DNA of 64,000 nucleotides from Cerrena zonata. Its lineage: Eukaryota; Basidiomycota; Agaricomycetes; Polyporales; Cerrenaceae. Below are positions 15,047 through 27,433 of this stretch, piece after piece. Below the pieces are notes generated by a model, which did no database searches, was not told the origin of the DNA, and worked only from the letters and a program-made list of their open reading frames with translations. How positions within the stretch are numbered: position 1 is the stretch's first letter; the number at the start of each line of letters is the position of its first letter. The stretch spans positions 186,001 through 250,000 of the forward strand of contig JASBNA010000038.1 of assembly GCA_038087015.1 (NCBI GenBank), written 5' to 3'. Made by a program: the position numbers and the translations under genes.

Positions 15047-15434
15047 AGTTATCTAGAGATGTAAATTGGAGAGATATCTAAAGGTTTGGAAAGACTGACG
15101 GCTGTCTGGTGATATAACGTTGTGAAGAAGGAAGGTGTGTAGTCGTGTCCAAGGAAGTTACTATTGAACGCGGGGTAACCTGACGCGGACGCGCCACTCT
15201 CATAATTATCACATGCATCTCGAACCTGTAACCGGAAGTGAGGTACGCACATGTGTCGAAGCTGAATTTGACTGGTATTGGTAGAGTAGTGTTATATATA
15301 CAATAAGCACTTGCGAATCTGAGTCGGGAGGGATACGTTACAATATAGCGTAGTTGTGCGTAAGATATATGATATTGTACATGCCAAGAAAACTTGCGGA
15401 TTGTTGCGGCAGATCGTTCTAATAAGTAATGCTC

Positions 15435-18400
15435 CTACGCAGAGGTACCTGACCCATCTCCAGCCTCGATCTCTTCGCCGTTCATGAGCTTTTGCAACAG
15501 TTCTTTCATATCATCCACATCTCTCTGAAGGACGCTCGCGCTTGTACCTACTGATGCTCTAAGTCCACCACCCTGATTGACGCCGTCTATTGGCTTTCCA
15601 TCGTCTTGCTCCAACCAGCTGTCTAGTTGTTTCATGATGGTGAGAGCCTTTAATCGGAAATGTGTCCTAATCACATCTGCGAAAGGCTCTGGTGGGTTCT
15701 TGAGGTTTCCAAGCATAGCCGTTTTGACAACCATTCTCCGGACATTGGCAGAGTCTATAGACGTATTAGAGTTGTTCAAAATGAGAGTATGGGATGTGCT
15801 GACAAGCTTTAGACTGTGGGGTACCAGTCCCATTCGCCCATCCAGGCTCATTGAGGTATGGTTCTTCGCACAAAATCATGGACTGGATGGATATCAGGAC
15901 CTGTAAGAGTGTCGACTTTCCGGAGATCCATCCAGGACCTGTCCATGTTCCCAGTAAAGACAAACAAACTTTTCCGTCCTGATATACGTTAAGTAAATAC
16001 CAGGTGACCATACTTATCGACGTACCTGGTAAAGATTAGGGTTGAATCTATACTTTCCACCATTTGTCTGAAAAGAAGGTCAGTAAGAACCTGCATTTAG
16101 TAGAGAGTTATTCTCACCGTCATGTACTTCACGCTGGGAGGTGCATGGTTATAGCTCGGTCCAAGGAAGATATCGAATAAGTAACTGAAAAGGATGACTT
16201 CACTATGCGCCTAAGTTTGTCCAAATTTGACTCTTACCACCCATTATAATATCTACAAGGGTCGTTAATCACACTCTGATATATGTGAAAGTATAAAATT
16301 CTTACGGAGTTCCTTCTGGGCCAGTGATCAATGCTTTGATGATGTCCACTCTGGTCTCGTCCACTCGAAGAAAGATAGACGAGTTCCAAGCAACTGGTAG
16401 GTTAGTCGTGAGCACAGCTAACTGTAACGATCATCAGACCACTACACAGATCGAGAATGCATCTATATAATCACGCACCTCCTTTGCGATTGCCAAAGAT
16501 CGTTTCGGAATATCGGACGAAGCGAGCATTCTCGCCTCATTGTTATAATAAAACTTGTAATGAGGTACATCATCACCAGTATCCTCTTGAGCTGGGATAC
16601 TCAGATCACAATATTCGAATCGTACACGATTCGCCCATTCTATATATGACTTCTGTGTACTCTCCTCGGAATCGCCAAGCTGTACTTGCGCAGGTTTATC
16701 ACCGCTAGAACCAGAACTAGGGATCTTGGGCAGTCGCGCGTGCATACGTTCAACAAACGAGTCGCCCTTGAGATCTCTGAGGGATCTGTCGATTGCCTTT
16801 GCAGTGGAGACGATTTTTTTGCAGAAGCCGAGCAGCTTCTCGTTCTCTTCAGCAACAGCCTTGTTTATTTCTTTGTTCTTGCCCTTCTCGTCATTGGTAA
16901 TCCGCTTCTGTTCTTCTGACATTTCGTCTCGTTGATCATCTTCGAATCTGAGAGGTTCGAGACCCTTCAAAGCAGCTTGTGCTTGTATTACAATCGCTTC
17001 TAGAAGTTCGCGAGGACCAGATGATCCCTCGTAGACGATAGTTCGTTCTCGAATTCTAGAGCCTGAGCCTGAAGAAGGTGAATCGAATCGCTTGGAGTTA
17101 ACGGATTTGACGGAGGTGACAACCATGATCGGCATAGCCATCATACTGGCTAACGCTTCGTGACACGAAATGGTCTGTAACACGTAAGATAGTGGATTGT
17201 ACCAGGATGCTCGAAGAAATTACCTCAAGCCAATAGAAAAGTTCAAAGTAGAGTATAGATCGATCAGACATATCAGCAAGCGAGTCATTTCGAAGTAGTT
17301 GACTGCTGACGAAGTTGAACCGTCGTCGAAGATGTGCAAGAGTTGTTGGGTGCACAAGGTAATCGCTAGATCTGCCTCCACTTTCTCGATGGACAGAGGG
17401 TAGGAATACTCGTATGTCAGATAGAAGTTTCGAAAGCTTCTCGTCTTTCGCCCGCTGAGCAGCTAGAGCTTCCTGTTGTCCTGAAGTCTACAAACGAACA
17501 TGTGAGTGGCTGAGTGATAACATGAATTTACGATCGTACATCCTCCCTAATATCGCCTGCATAGCCGACACCCAGTTTCAATTTCTTCGTCTGGCCGACA
17601 GGTGGGTAATTGTCTTCCTCTTCCTCTTCGTCAAGTTCATTCCCTGAGGGCGGTGGCGGTACAAGTGGCTGAGTCTGTCTTCGCTTTCGCGTCTTGTCAC
17701 CACCAACGCCACTGCTAGGCAGCGGCTCCGGCTCCTCGGTGAACTTAGACTCCAACATAGCCAGTCCAACTCCGAGAATAACACCTTGTAGATTGGGACA
17801 GTGGAAAAGACAATCGTTGGGCTCGGTATTTTTCGTTGAATCAGCAGGTTCTCCGCATGCTAAACAAAATGTCTTGCTGCATTTAGGGCAAATTCGTTCG
17901 ACGACCCCTTGAAGATGGCTCGTATACGTAGAGAATTCCGACTAGACATGGTCATGAATATGTCGGCTAAATGGAGTGAAGACGACTTACAAACAGAGGG
18001 AAGAAATCTCGCTTCTTGCGTTTGATAGTATACTCACAGCCGTTTGGACACTGACAATCGCTCTCACTGAGCAGATTGTACAGTCCGAAAAGAAAGCCCT
18101 GTTCTCCACCCTCGGGACAGCCTTTCATCCATTGACCCTGGGTCATGAGTTTGACTTCGTTGTCGTCTCCCATGATAGCTGTCTCGGGTTCTTCTTCGAC
18201 TTCGATGACTTCTTCGCGCCGGTCCTTGGAGAAGAATATGCCTAATCGCTGTTTGACTAAAACACAATGATTTGATGTCCAAACTCACCTGCATACGGAT
18301 CCGCTTTGGACATGCCTTCCCCAGCACCCATTTGTTCGTCATAGTCAGATTCATAGTCAGCTCCGAAGTCCTCCACTGCAGACATCTTAGTTCCATGAGT

Positions 18401-18793
18401 TGAGGCACGCAATTAGAACGTACCATCGTCCTCATCGTAGTCGTCCTCATTCTCGTCTTCATCAACATCGGCGTCGGCATCAGGAGTCTAAACTTCAACT
18501 GTCTGTGGCGTGCACTTGAAATATAAATACCACACTCACAATCAACCTGTCCTTCCGTGAAGACGAGGAAGCCACGTTCGGCGTGACCATTTCGACGTCC
18601 TCGTCGTCATCTTTTATGTGATCAAAACTTCCATCAAATATACGTTCAGCAGCAGCCATGACATCTTTATACTGCTTCAACGCAGCACGAGCTTGGGCTG
18701 GGCTAGCACCCTAATACGGTACGTTAGCTTTCCAACAGCAGGGTCCATATTCTGCTTACCATCTCGACCAGTTGTGCAACCTCCCGATCCATG
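15435..18793 (-). CDS. Large ubiquitin-conjugating enzyme E2, BIRC6/UBE2O-like
   Basis: Multi-exon gene. From the N-terminus: a UBA-like helix bundle ([21 protein letters not shown], 18793-18640); acidic linkers; a cysteine-rich zinc-binding stretch (CQCPNGCEY, then [16 protein letters not shown] near 17870); a Pro/Glu-rich linker; a helical middle ([13 protein letters not shown]...); and a C-terminal UBC fold. The UBC part has GPEGTPYENGYLFDIF, FNPNLY at the HPN position, and [11 protein letters not shown] with the catalytic Cys codon at 15964-15966, then [18 protein letters not shown], as in BIRC6. No BIR repeats are visible. Predicted to load ubiquitin and act as an E2 or E2/E3 hybrid. Stop TAG is at 15435-15437. 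The 5' end may have another exon upstream, because an acceptor-like ttag precedes the reading frame. Confidence 0.85.
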
Positions 18794-19109
18794 AGTACGG
18801 GAGTTGTTGTGTATTCAGACTAAGTATGAATATTGGTTGTTAGCAGTTACGCAAACGAACAGAATCAGGGATGCCTCAGGCCAGTGTCTGGACAAGGCCA
18901 AATACTAAGTGGTTACACAGCCACAATAACGTGAATACAAGGCGCTCGACTCAACGGAGACAATTCCATCAAATATTGAAATGATTGGCTTCGACATAGG
19001 CAAGTTGTATATCTTTACAGCTGTGCTGTAGGAAACGTCACACTGAGAGCTGCAGAAAGACGTTCGGTCAAACCGAAGGTAATATCATGCATCACGTCCA
19101 ATTTCCATA

Positions 19110-20869
19110 TCACATATCTAGGGTATACCCATCATGCCGCAACCGTTCTCGTACATATACTAATGCTTTCCCTAGGACATTTGGGCCTTGTCCCATTCCG
19201 GACTCAGCCCAGAAGTCGTTATCGCGAGACTGGAAAGATAAGTCCGCGTCACCAGTTTCAAAGAGCACTCTTCTCAATGTCGGATGCTGCACAAACTTCG
19301 TATATAGAGCTTCTTCAGCCTGATTATTTCGACATTTAGAAATACTATCCATATGAGATGATATCATGGACGTACCAACGACATAGCTACTTGACCCCAA
19401 TCTAATCGCATAGCATCTCGCATTTCATCAGCCAGTCGTCTCGCCGCTTGTAAACCATCGGGACCACTGCCTGTCGTTCGTATTCGCTCTGCAATATCAG
19501 GCCGATGATCCATAAATTTGAATGCCTCCCATAGATGATATGCAGTTGGATAAACCTTTCGGTTAAAATTGACAGGATGTGGTGAATAATGGAGAAGGCC
19601 AGAGAGGGGGCCACCGTCTTCGATATTAAGTATATGTGGAGGCGCAGGGACTGGTGTGGGCATCCGAACGCCTCCAGGACCTGGCGTAGCACCTCGCGGG
19701 ACCGGCATCGGGGATGGTGTCCGGTTGGGTATAACTACAGGTGTGGCAGCTCTACTCGATGGGCCGAGATTAGGAATAACAGGATTCTCGGGGACACCAG
19801 GTAATGGTGCATTATACACGTATTGCATGCCACCGCCAGGTGTTCGTGTTCTTTCACCTACCGGTGCATTTATTGTAATAGGAGTCATTGTGACTGCGGG
19901 GACGAATGCAGGTGGTTGACTATGAGTATGGTGAATATCATCGTGATGATTGTTCTTCGGGGCCAGTCGTGAGCTGAGAGAACGGAAAATACCTTTCTTC
20001 TGTTTCCTCTCACGACTGGAATACGAGCCTTGGTTCGTAGAATGTTGGGATTGGGCAACAACGGGGGTGATAAGAACCGAACGAGGAACGGATGGAGCAT
20101 ATTTCCTAAATGTAGTTTCCTCGGGCGATTGTTTAAGGTCTTGCAAAAGGGAAACATAAGGTGAAAGTTCAAAGAGGTCTCGTGGAGGTGCTGGTAGGGG
20201 ATTGTGACGAGGGGTATAGTGATCATCATAACTACGCCCTCTGCGATGATAATATCGAGGTTGTGGCTCTGGGGAAGGTGTTCGTGAACGTGAGCGTGAA
20301 CTATCACTATCATATGAATCTCGGGGTCCATACTGCCCTGGGGCTAATGGCATTGTTGGAGGTATCACAGGCCCGTTGTTGTTGGGCATCATGTGTGGTG
20401 GTGGGAATACAGAATCAGAGGGGCCATAAGGGCCCGCTTGAGGTTGAGGTGCAGGCATTGCCATAGATGGAATGACACCTTGAGGGGCTTGCATGACGGT
20501 AGGTGGGGGTGGGACAACTGGTGCTGCACCAGGCTGGCCTGTTACTGGGGCGAATGGTAAAGTACCGACAGTGACAGGCGGCATGCCATAGGCAGGATAA
20601 AACTGTTGCGCTGGAGTCGAGCGAGGTGTAAACATAGTGTATGAAGACGATCAAGGGAACGCACCATTGAAGAATTGCGGTTGAGGATATGGTACATTTG
20701 GGCGTGTTTGGGGATACTGTGTCTGGTACCCTTCGTCAGGAATCCATCCATCCGAAGCAGCTCTTGGTCGCTTCCGACTCCGTGAGATGAAAAAGCCATT
20801 GCCGCCACCAGGACGTGTTTGTGGGTAGAGAGGTTCGGCGTTTGGATATCTAGATGGTCCGTTTCCCAT
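19110..20869 (-). CDS. NADAR (YbiA-like, DUF1768) domain protein with proline-rich N-terminus
   Basis: Three exons. The first ~330 residues are low-complexity and Pro/Ser/Arg-rich (SRSRSRTPSPEPQPRYYHR and many PPP runs), likely disordered. The C-terminal ~150 residues match the NADAR fold: a LHYSPHPVNFNRKVYPTAYHLWEAFKF block, then EEALYTKFVQHPTLRRVLFE, FWAESG and NVLGKALVYVRE. The domain is linked to ADP-ribose/NAD chemistry, and its bacterial and plant members are N-glycosidases on riboflavin intermediates. Exon 1 ends at FFN (donor gtgcgt near 20668); the last intron lies at about 19325-19380. Stop follows LRHDGYTLDM at 19110. The domain identity is good; substrate and cell role are unknown. 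Confidence 0.8.
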
Positions 20870-21321
20870 TAATATAAGCGAAGATTGTATCCTACTTTCC
20901 TAAATATGGAGTCCCGATCGTGATCGTGTTCTGGAGATTGGTATAACTTTCAGTTGGACTGGTACTGTATGAACAGCAGAGTATCGACAGACGTAAACGT
21001 AGAGGTTCGTAAATTGAATATGAAGACAGAATGAAAGAATGAGGCTAGAGCACGACAGCCATGAGGAAAGTTAAGTATACAAACTCAAACACTTGCAAGC
21101 CTCAAGCGGCAGCATTGTTCGATGTTATGAGCGCCTATCCTATACGGAGATCAAACATCTCAAAACAGAAGGAGAGGGAGGGCAGGTGGTGTTAGATTCT
21201 GGACAGTAGGTTGAAAATTACGTCTGAATGCATATTTTATTCAATTGAGGACCCATGTGGGTTTCAATGATGGACAGGAATATCGCATAATGTATTGAAT
21301 ATAAAATACAATGCAATCTGC
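20870..21321. other. Intergenic between NADAR and La-related genes
   Basis: Holds the divergent 5' side of the NADAR gene and the 3' side of the La-related gene. No feature seen. Confidence 0.5.
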
Positions 21322-23091
21322 TCAGTTTGCCCTCCGTCTTTTACGCATCCGTTTCTTCTCGTCCTTTTCGACATCCCTCTCTAGGGTACCGTTTTCCAGA
21401 TCAAGCACACGTTTGACAGCTTGTTTACGAATCTTGTCCGGCACGTTTCCCCAATACAGTTCTTCTCGAGTGCCAAATATGAGTTCCATACTAATCGGTT
21501 TTTGGTCGCCGTTAGAAGGCTGCCCGATGTCATCCACTCCACTGGCCTGGATTATGTGTGTACCGGAGAAGTAATTGATGAGAGCTCGCCCATGTGATGA
21601 TGTAGCGAGACGCAAGAAGCACTATACAAGTCATGAGATCGTTGTCCATAGAAAGATCTTACTAGTAAGCCGAACTCACAGTATCCATGCCTTTGTTGAA
21701 GTCGACATAGTCAAGCCCGTCTCTGGGAGGGAGGACTGTTTGCGGAGAGGCAAAAGCTGAAGAGAACAGTGTGCGAAGGGTAGTTTTGTTCGTCTCTGGA
21801 TGAATATTACGTACAAAGACCAGACAGTTATAAGGATACAATGACGAAGATGTCGTTTTCCCAGAAACAGAGGGTCTTGATTCCGAATCAGTCGGAAGAT
21901 TTATATCGATAGTACATGGAGAGTCATCGACCAATCGTTCAGAAGATGAATCTTCGTGATGTTCTGACTCTGGAATTTGGCCTAGAAGGGATTGGCCATG
22001 CGATAGATAGGCTTCATTCAGAGCAGCCCATCGGACCCTGGATAAAGTACGAAACCCAAACTTGTGAGCCTCATGCGCCAATGGGGAACGGTCGGAATGA
22101 ATAGCGTCAATCCGACGTTTCCAAGGCCAGTTCTCGAGCAAGCTTTGTGCTTGCTCTGAAGAGGATAGAGTTACTAGAGCGAAACCTTTACATTTAGGGA
22201 TGTCGGTATGTTTGTCCTGGAAGTGCTTCGGGAAACTGACGTGTTGAACGAATGGCTCCGGGAGAGTAGACGATGAAGAAGGATGCTTATCTCCGATTAT
22301 CTCTTGTATAAATTGGACGATCCTCGAAGCACTTCGATGTTGAAGTGGTAGACATTCCTGTTGATTAAGAGAGTCGAGCTTAACTACGTGAGTTGTATCT
22401 AAATTTTAGACACGCACCATATAGACTGTTATACCTTCCCATCCTTGTTTGGTTTGTTCATTGCTGCGTTTCAGGACGTTTTGCCAGTCCTTGCGTCTTA
22501 TTTCAAAGCCGCCAAAGGCGGTTTGTTTATGTTGCGTGTGACGAGATGATTGAGAAGTTTGCATTCGAACATCAAACACGCTTGGAGCATGAGTCCGGAT
22601 GGATTTGACAAGTAGCACTTCTGCGGTTGTGTTCTCGAGAGTGGAGAAGTAGGACGAATGTCTCAGAAGGTAAGCAAGAGGGATGTCTAACAAGCATGTT
22701 CCTTTAGAGATATCCAGGCGTACAGGGAATGAATCTTGAATCTTGAATACTCACATCCTTCGTCGCTTGTCCCTATTTTGTGTCTGAGTTCGACATCGGA
22801 CCAGAGCGCATATTCTGACATTGCAAGATACATCAATGTAGTCCATTCTTGCTCGACAACTAGAGACACAGAAGTCTCTTTGGTGTTTCCCTTCTCCTTC
22901 GAAGATACTACCGGAAGCTTGGGGACATGCGAGTTACCTCGAGCACCAACATTCAGAGGTTTGCTCGGCTTCTTCGTAATAGATCGGGGAATGAAGGGAA
23001 TCATCAGAGGTCTCAAGCCGAACACTGGCAAAACAGAACAAATCAATATGGTTCGAAACAGAGTTGCAGTAGGCCCGGCGCTCATTGACAC
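21322..23091 (-). CDS. La-related protein, LARP7/Pof8-like (La motif, RRM, C-terminal xRRM)
   Basis: Probable RNA-binding chaperone of a pol III-type or telomerase RNA. Domains in order: a La-motif-like segment (LWSDVELRHKIGTSDEG, then PLAYLLRHSSYFSTLE across an intron, near 22800-22640); an RRM1-like region (SFPKHFQ, KCKGFALVTLSS near 22250-22170); and a C-terminal xRRM (CLVFVRNIHPETNKTTLRTL; DYVDFNKGMDTCFLRLATS; ISMELIFGTREELYWGNVP). It ends in a Lys/Arg tail (KDEKKRMRKRRRAN). This layout matches LARP7 and S. pombe Pof8, which stabilises telomerase RNA and acts on U6 snRNA. The N-terminal exon is uncertain: a short intron may lie just after the ATG at 23089-23091. Confidence 0.7.
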
Positions 23092-23367
23092 GCTTCTATT
23101 TCTCTCTCCATGGGTTCATCGTCCTCAACCAGCGGATGGCATTCCCGGGTATACAGTAACTCCAGACTAAATTGATTTCAATTATGTTTATGCTTCATTC
23201 TTTCAGTACACAATTTCTCGTCATTTAGTGACAAAGCTACATAGTTATAGAGGTTGCGAGGGCGTAACTAGAAGCCGCAGGTCAACGGAGCACAATGATC
23301 TACTATGACATGGATGGTTAGCTTCGAGAAAGATGTTCTGGAGCATGATTTCTCACCTGTTGTAGTC

Positions 23368-23886
23368 TCAAAGGGTTAATTCTGATGTCCAGATGGGTGG
23401 AGGTAATATCCCGTTCATAGCATCCTGTTCGCCTTGCTCACCGAACTGATATATTTCTTCCTCGAGCTGGGCAACACTACCCGCCAGCTTCAGAAGGTTC
23501 GCGTCAAGAAGGTCTTGCAAGATAATCTTGAGCCACACGCGACAGGTGACGCCAGCCATGTCATTGAGTGAGCCATCGTAGCGAGTGGCGACTTGAGAAA
23601 CATTCTGGGCAATATCAGGATCGATATGGCCGATGAGAACTAGGCCGATAATGTAGGCCGAGGTCATAATACCGCTTTCCGGGGTATGATCAGCAATCCA
23701 ACCTTCGCCCAGGCTGCGGATGTGATACTTGTGACCGCGATTATAAGTCCTGAGGTTACCGTCCTTGTCTATCTGCTCAGAATGACTATAGTGGTGATAT
23801 AAAGCCCAGTGAAATCGTCGCCGTCCCGGGGTTGAAGTGAGGAAAAGGGCGATGTAAAGTCCACCAGGTGTTAGAGCACAGGACAT
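23368..23886 (-). CDS. Small basidiomycete-type protein of unknown function, paralog A
   Basis: About 172 residues, apparently one exon. No known catalytic motif. Conserved blocks shared with the second copy at 27434-27928: GLYI.L.LTS, F.WALYHHY, KYHIR/RYHIR, GWIADH, and TCRVW followed by an I.LQ.L segment and a Glu-rich helical end. The two copies are inverted relative to each other about 3.5 kb apart. The stop TGA is normal. I believe this is a lineage-expanded Agaricomycete family, but I cannot name its function. Confidence 0.7.
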   Translation of the reverse strand: MSCALTPGGLYIALFLTSTPGRRRFHWALYHHYSHSEQIDKDGNLRTYNRGHKYHIRSLGEGWIADHTPESGIMTSAYIIGLVLIGHIDPDIAQNVSQVATRYDGSLNDMAGVTCRVWLKIILQDLLDANLLKLAGSVAQLEEEIYQFGEQGEQDAMNGILPPPIWTSELTL

Positions 23887-25210
23887 GGGTGGGAAGGTGA
23901 CAGGTTCGAAAGGGACTATTGAAGGGTATGATACATGGATTAGAAAAATGGATGAGTACGAAGGGCAAATGCTATCTTACATACACGTTCTGGAGAGGTA
24001 GAGCCTGGGATGGCGACAACAAAATGTTGCTCGTGTTGTATCGTATCAACACTGCGGCGGCGGTAATGTATTCCACTTGGAGGGAGGGTATATTTTCCGG
24101 TCTCTATCAAGGGAACCTACTACATAATACAACGTGCTACCCATCAGATAATCAGGACCAGAAAAGGAAGTCTATCTAGATAACGAATTCGACTATCGGT
24201 CTCTCTAGCACCGCAGGTACTGTATTTATACCTTTGCGTTTCTTATGAAACGAAGGCGCGTAGTCGTTGCATTAAAAACTCTATCGCTATAAACCTAGTG
24301 GGAAAAAACATTACGGCCACTGGCAATCTGACACGTACGGACTGGCCGAAAAACCTGTGGACAAAACCTACGCCTACATAGTTTTGTGCTCACTATCATG
24401 ATGATATCTCTCGCCCCGCGGTTGAAGGCCGATGGTTATTTCCTCACTAGAGCCTAACACGTCACTAGCATAACATCAGCGGTGGCTCTCCACTTGGCTG
24501 ACATTACTCATCGTGAATCAAGAGTCCTTACCGTAAGTGGCTGCCGCTACTCTCTTCGTATAGAATTCCCGAATAGAGTTTCTTGTTCATACCTCATCCA
24601 TGGCCTCCCATTCCGCATCGTTCAACCAGCAGGACGAGTGTCATCTCGCAGAGTGCAAAGATGACATGTACATATTTTTCCAGGGTAGGAAGCAGCAGGT
24701 TGGTGATTGTCTGAGCGCTATGCGCGGCTCCGAGGAGATCATCGAACTGCAAGGCTCGCCAGAAGAGCTTCCTCCCTATGTAGTTAGGTGATCGTGGCAA
24801 ATGACTTAGATCACTTACTTGGTATGATATTTCCTATCAGGCTCGTCAAGGAGCACCTGGCACGAAATCTTGTCAAGTGAGAAAAGGACCCTTTGCACAT
24901 AGTCTAATAACGTGTTGAATCAATGGTACAATCAAAAAAGAAGTACTACCTGCGAAACAGACGCGTAGTCCTCAGGAATAACGGTCCCAAGAAACGGACA
25001 CAATCAATAAGAACCCTTTCTTCATAGTTCCCCAGCCTCCCCTAGATTGGGTGCGGACACAGTGGGTGCGGACTAGTGCGGATATTCTCGGTCCGTTGTA
25101 TGTAAACTCGGCAATCTGTCACGAGCTCTAAGCGCGCGTATGCTAAGGTCCAGACGTCCAGCCTGCCAGTGCCAATTCACGCTACTTGTACAACGTCATC
25201 TCCAACGATA
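23887..25210. other. Intergenic, no supported gene
   Basis: Short opposing frames overlap near 24594-24800 (63 codons on +, 68 on -). Neither has a recognisable domain. The region is otherwise featureless to me. Confidence 0.4.
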
Positions 25211-26197
25211 ATGCCTTTGGCTATCCCCTCCGTAACAACTGTTCAGGTAATAGTTTGACTCTTTGTCTCTTTGGACCTCTACAGTAACTTATAAATATGT
25301 CGACTTCTCTAGGGTACATCCACAATCCCGATCCCCGGCAGGTTCAGCCCATTCTTGAACCGAATTCGAAGCTTCTTCCATCGGGTCATTCTCCGTCATT
25401 TTTCTATGCTCTACACTCGTATATGCCACCGTCTACACATCCCAATCCTGAGACCCGCGTTTGGCGGCGTCTTCGTTCTCCCGTTCAACACCCTACTAAA
25501 AATTGGGCCGCGCGTTCGTGAGGAGGAGGCCCATGCGATGACCATCGCACATTCGATGGGGCTTCCGGTTCCTTCTGTCATATCATACGGGGATGACGGC
25601 CCTGGCACCGATGGCTCCATATGGATGACTATTGTTCCAGGTCAGCCAGCCAATCAGTGGTGGTGGTTTGTATCGGACGAAGAACGCAGTGTTTTTATCC
25701 ACGAATTGGACGAATACATCGTGCGAATGCGCCAGTATTCAAGCCCTTTCTCCTCCGCTGTATCTTCCGTATGCGGAGGTCCTTTGAAGAGTCACCGCGC
25801 TTGCGATGGTGTCATACCGCGGTGTAATAACGAAACTGATTTCTTGGCCTATCTCATGAGTGCTCGGTGGGTGGGAGGGTTCTCCAAGGAACAGTGGAAG
25901 GAAGACGAAGAAGCGATCCTTCAGCTCCTGACTGTGAAGCATCCGATTGTATTCACTCATGGCGATTTGCACCTGCATAATATCATCGTGAAGGACGGTC
26001 ATATATCGGGCATAATCGACTGGGAATGTGCGGGATGGATGCCGGATTATTGGGAATTTGGCGTATCGTTGCGTGTACATCCTCCAACTAGCGAATGGTA
26101 CACGCATCTGAGAGCGATAACTTCGTTCAAATATGAAATGGAAATGGCTGCTGATCGCGTTCTGGCTCGTACTACTGATCAATCCTATACGTATTAG
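25211..26197 (+). CDS. APH-fold (aminoglycoside phosphotransferase/choline kinase-like) protein kinase
   Basis: Two exons. Exon 1 (25211-25246, MPLAIPSVTTVQ) is joined over a 66-nt intron (25247-25312) to GTSTIPIPGRF in the long frame. This rescues a start well upstream of the first Met in the second exon. Kinase landmarks: a nucleotide-binding Lys-type stretch LLKIGPRVREEEAHAM; the catalytic loop FTHGDLHLHNIIV (near 25960), where Asp and Asn are intact; and the metal-binding IIDWECAG (near 26020). About 307 residues. Members of this family are very numerous in mushroom genomes and have small-molecule or unknown substrates. Nothing indicates actual antibiotic resistance. Confidence 0.85.
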
Positions 26198-27433
26198 TCA
26201 AGATAACCTTCTATGTTGTCCTCTCTGCTGTTTTTCCACTCCAGATTTGCCTCACCTAGCTGTCGTTCTTGTTTTATTTGTGGATTTATCTCATTTTCCG
26301 ATCCAGATGATGATCAAAGGTCGATCAGACTTTTATCCGATTTGCTCTATGATAGATTCCGTACTCTCTCTGACTCCGTATGTGGGAGATGTATATGCAG
26401 TATCATGTAAGCCTTCATATACATCTGGAAGGGTTCTGACATATGTGTGACTGAAACTAAGGTTTGATACTATTACCAGTCAAAATCGGACCCTATCGGA
26501 CTTGTTGACTTCGCCCCCTTTTGGACATCCTATTCTGCCCAGGAAATGGGTTAAGAGCGCTTGAGACGGCACATACTTATTCGATACTGACTTTACTTCT
26601 ATTGCTTAGCTTTAGGGATTGTGGAAAAACAACTATCTTTGGTGATAGTACAACCCTCGTCTTCATGTGAATTTCAATATCGCTAATGGAGTCGTACTAA
26701 CTTCATGGGATGTCATTGCTTGATGCTCACAAAATCTATATTGAGCTTCAAGAACTGATCCATGACGCAGATCACTATCTCGCACACCTTGTCAAGTTCA
26801 TACCCCTGTGGTTCTAATAACTCTGGATGGTGCATCATAAAGTTCGGTTATGCCAAGGACCAGGCAGTTATGAGGATAGGGTTTCTTCATGCCCCATGGC
26901 AGTTCATGCCACTTCTATCAATGGCCTCAATTTTGGAACCATTGCCCCTGCAATGCTTTCATGTGGTCCTCTCCCTGGCCACTGCGTAAATCCATACCTC
27001 GTGCCTGATGCCATTGATTAAATACCTTCTTGGTCTATGTGGAAAGGGTCTGCCCGCGCCCGCCTCCAGTAGGTTCTCTTCAAAGACTCCAATTTGAGAG
27101 ATCGTCCCATGTAAGTGAATTGTATTTTTCTCATGTTTCATATCCTAGAATAAACAGATAACAACAGACTCGGAATATTACCCTCATTCCACCGACCCAA
27201 CACTGTCCGAGAGTCGATGAAGATTTCATGTGATCATGCTCTTGTCGCTGATTCATTGGGCGCGCTCGTATGCAGGCTAGTTTATTAAGGAGCTCTCTCT
27301 GTCGTCTCATACTCAAGTTCCTGCCTCCCGATATCATGTACGTGGAATGGCCTTCTATCGTCCTATCATGTATACTGATCTCTCAAAAAACAGCCAATCA
27401 ACGACACTCTTGAGCCTATCCCCCCCTTTCGCT
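26198..27433. other. Intergenic or degraded region
   Basis: Only short frames (60-105 codons) on both strands. None is recognisable. A minus-strand stretch around 26960-27140 reads as ordinary protein sequence (HLHGTISQIGVFEENL...) and could be a remnant of a gene, but I cannot assign it. Confidence 0.35.

Noticed and set aside
25211..26197. Antibiotic resistance gene
   Set aside because: The APH fold is very common in mushroom genomes with unrelated roles; nothing in the sequence points to drug modification.
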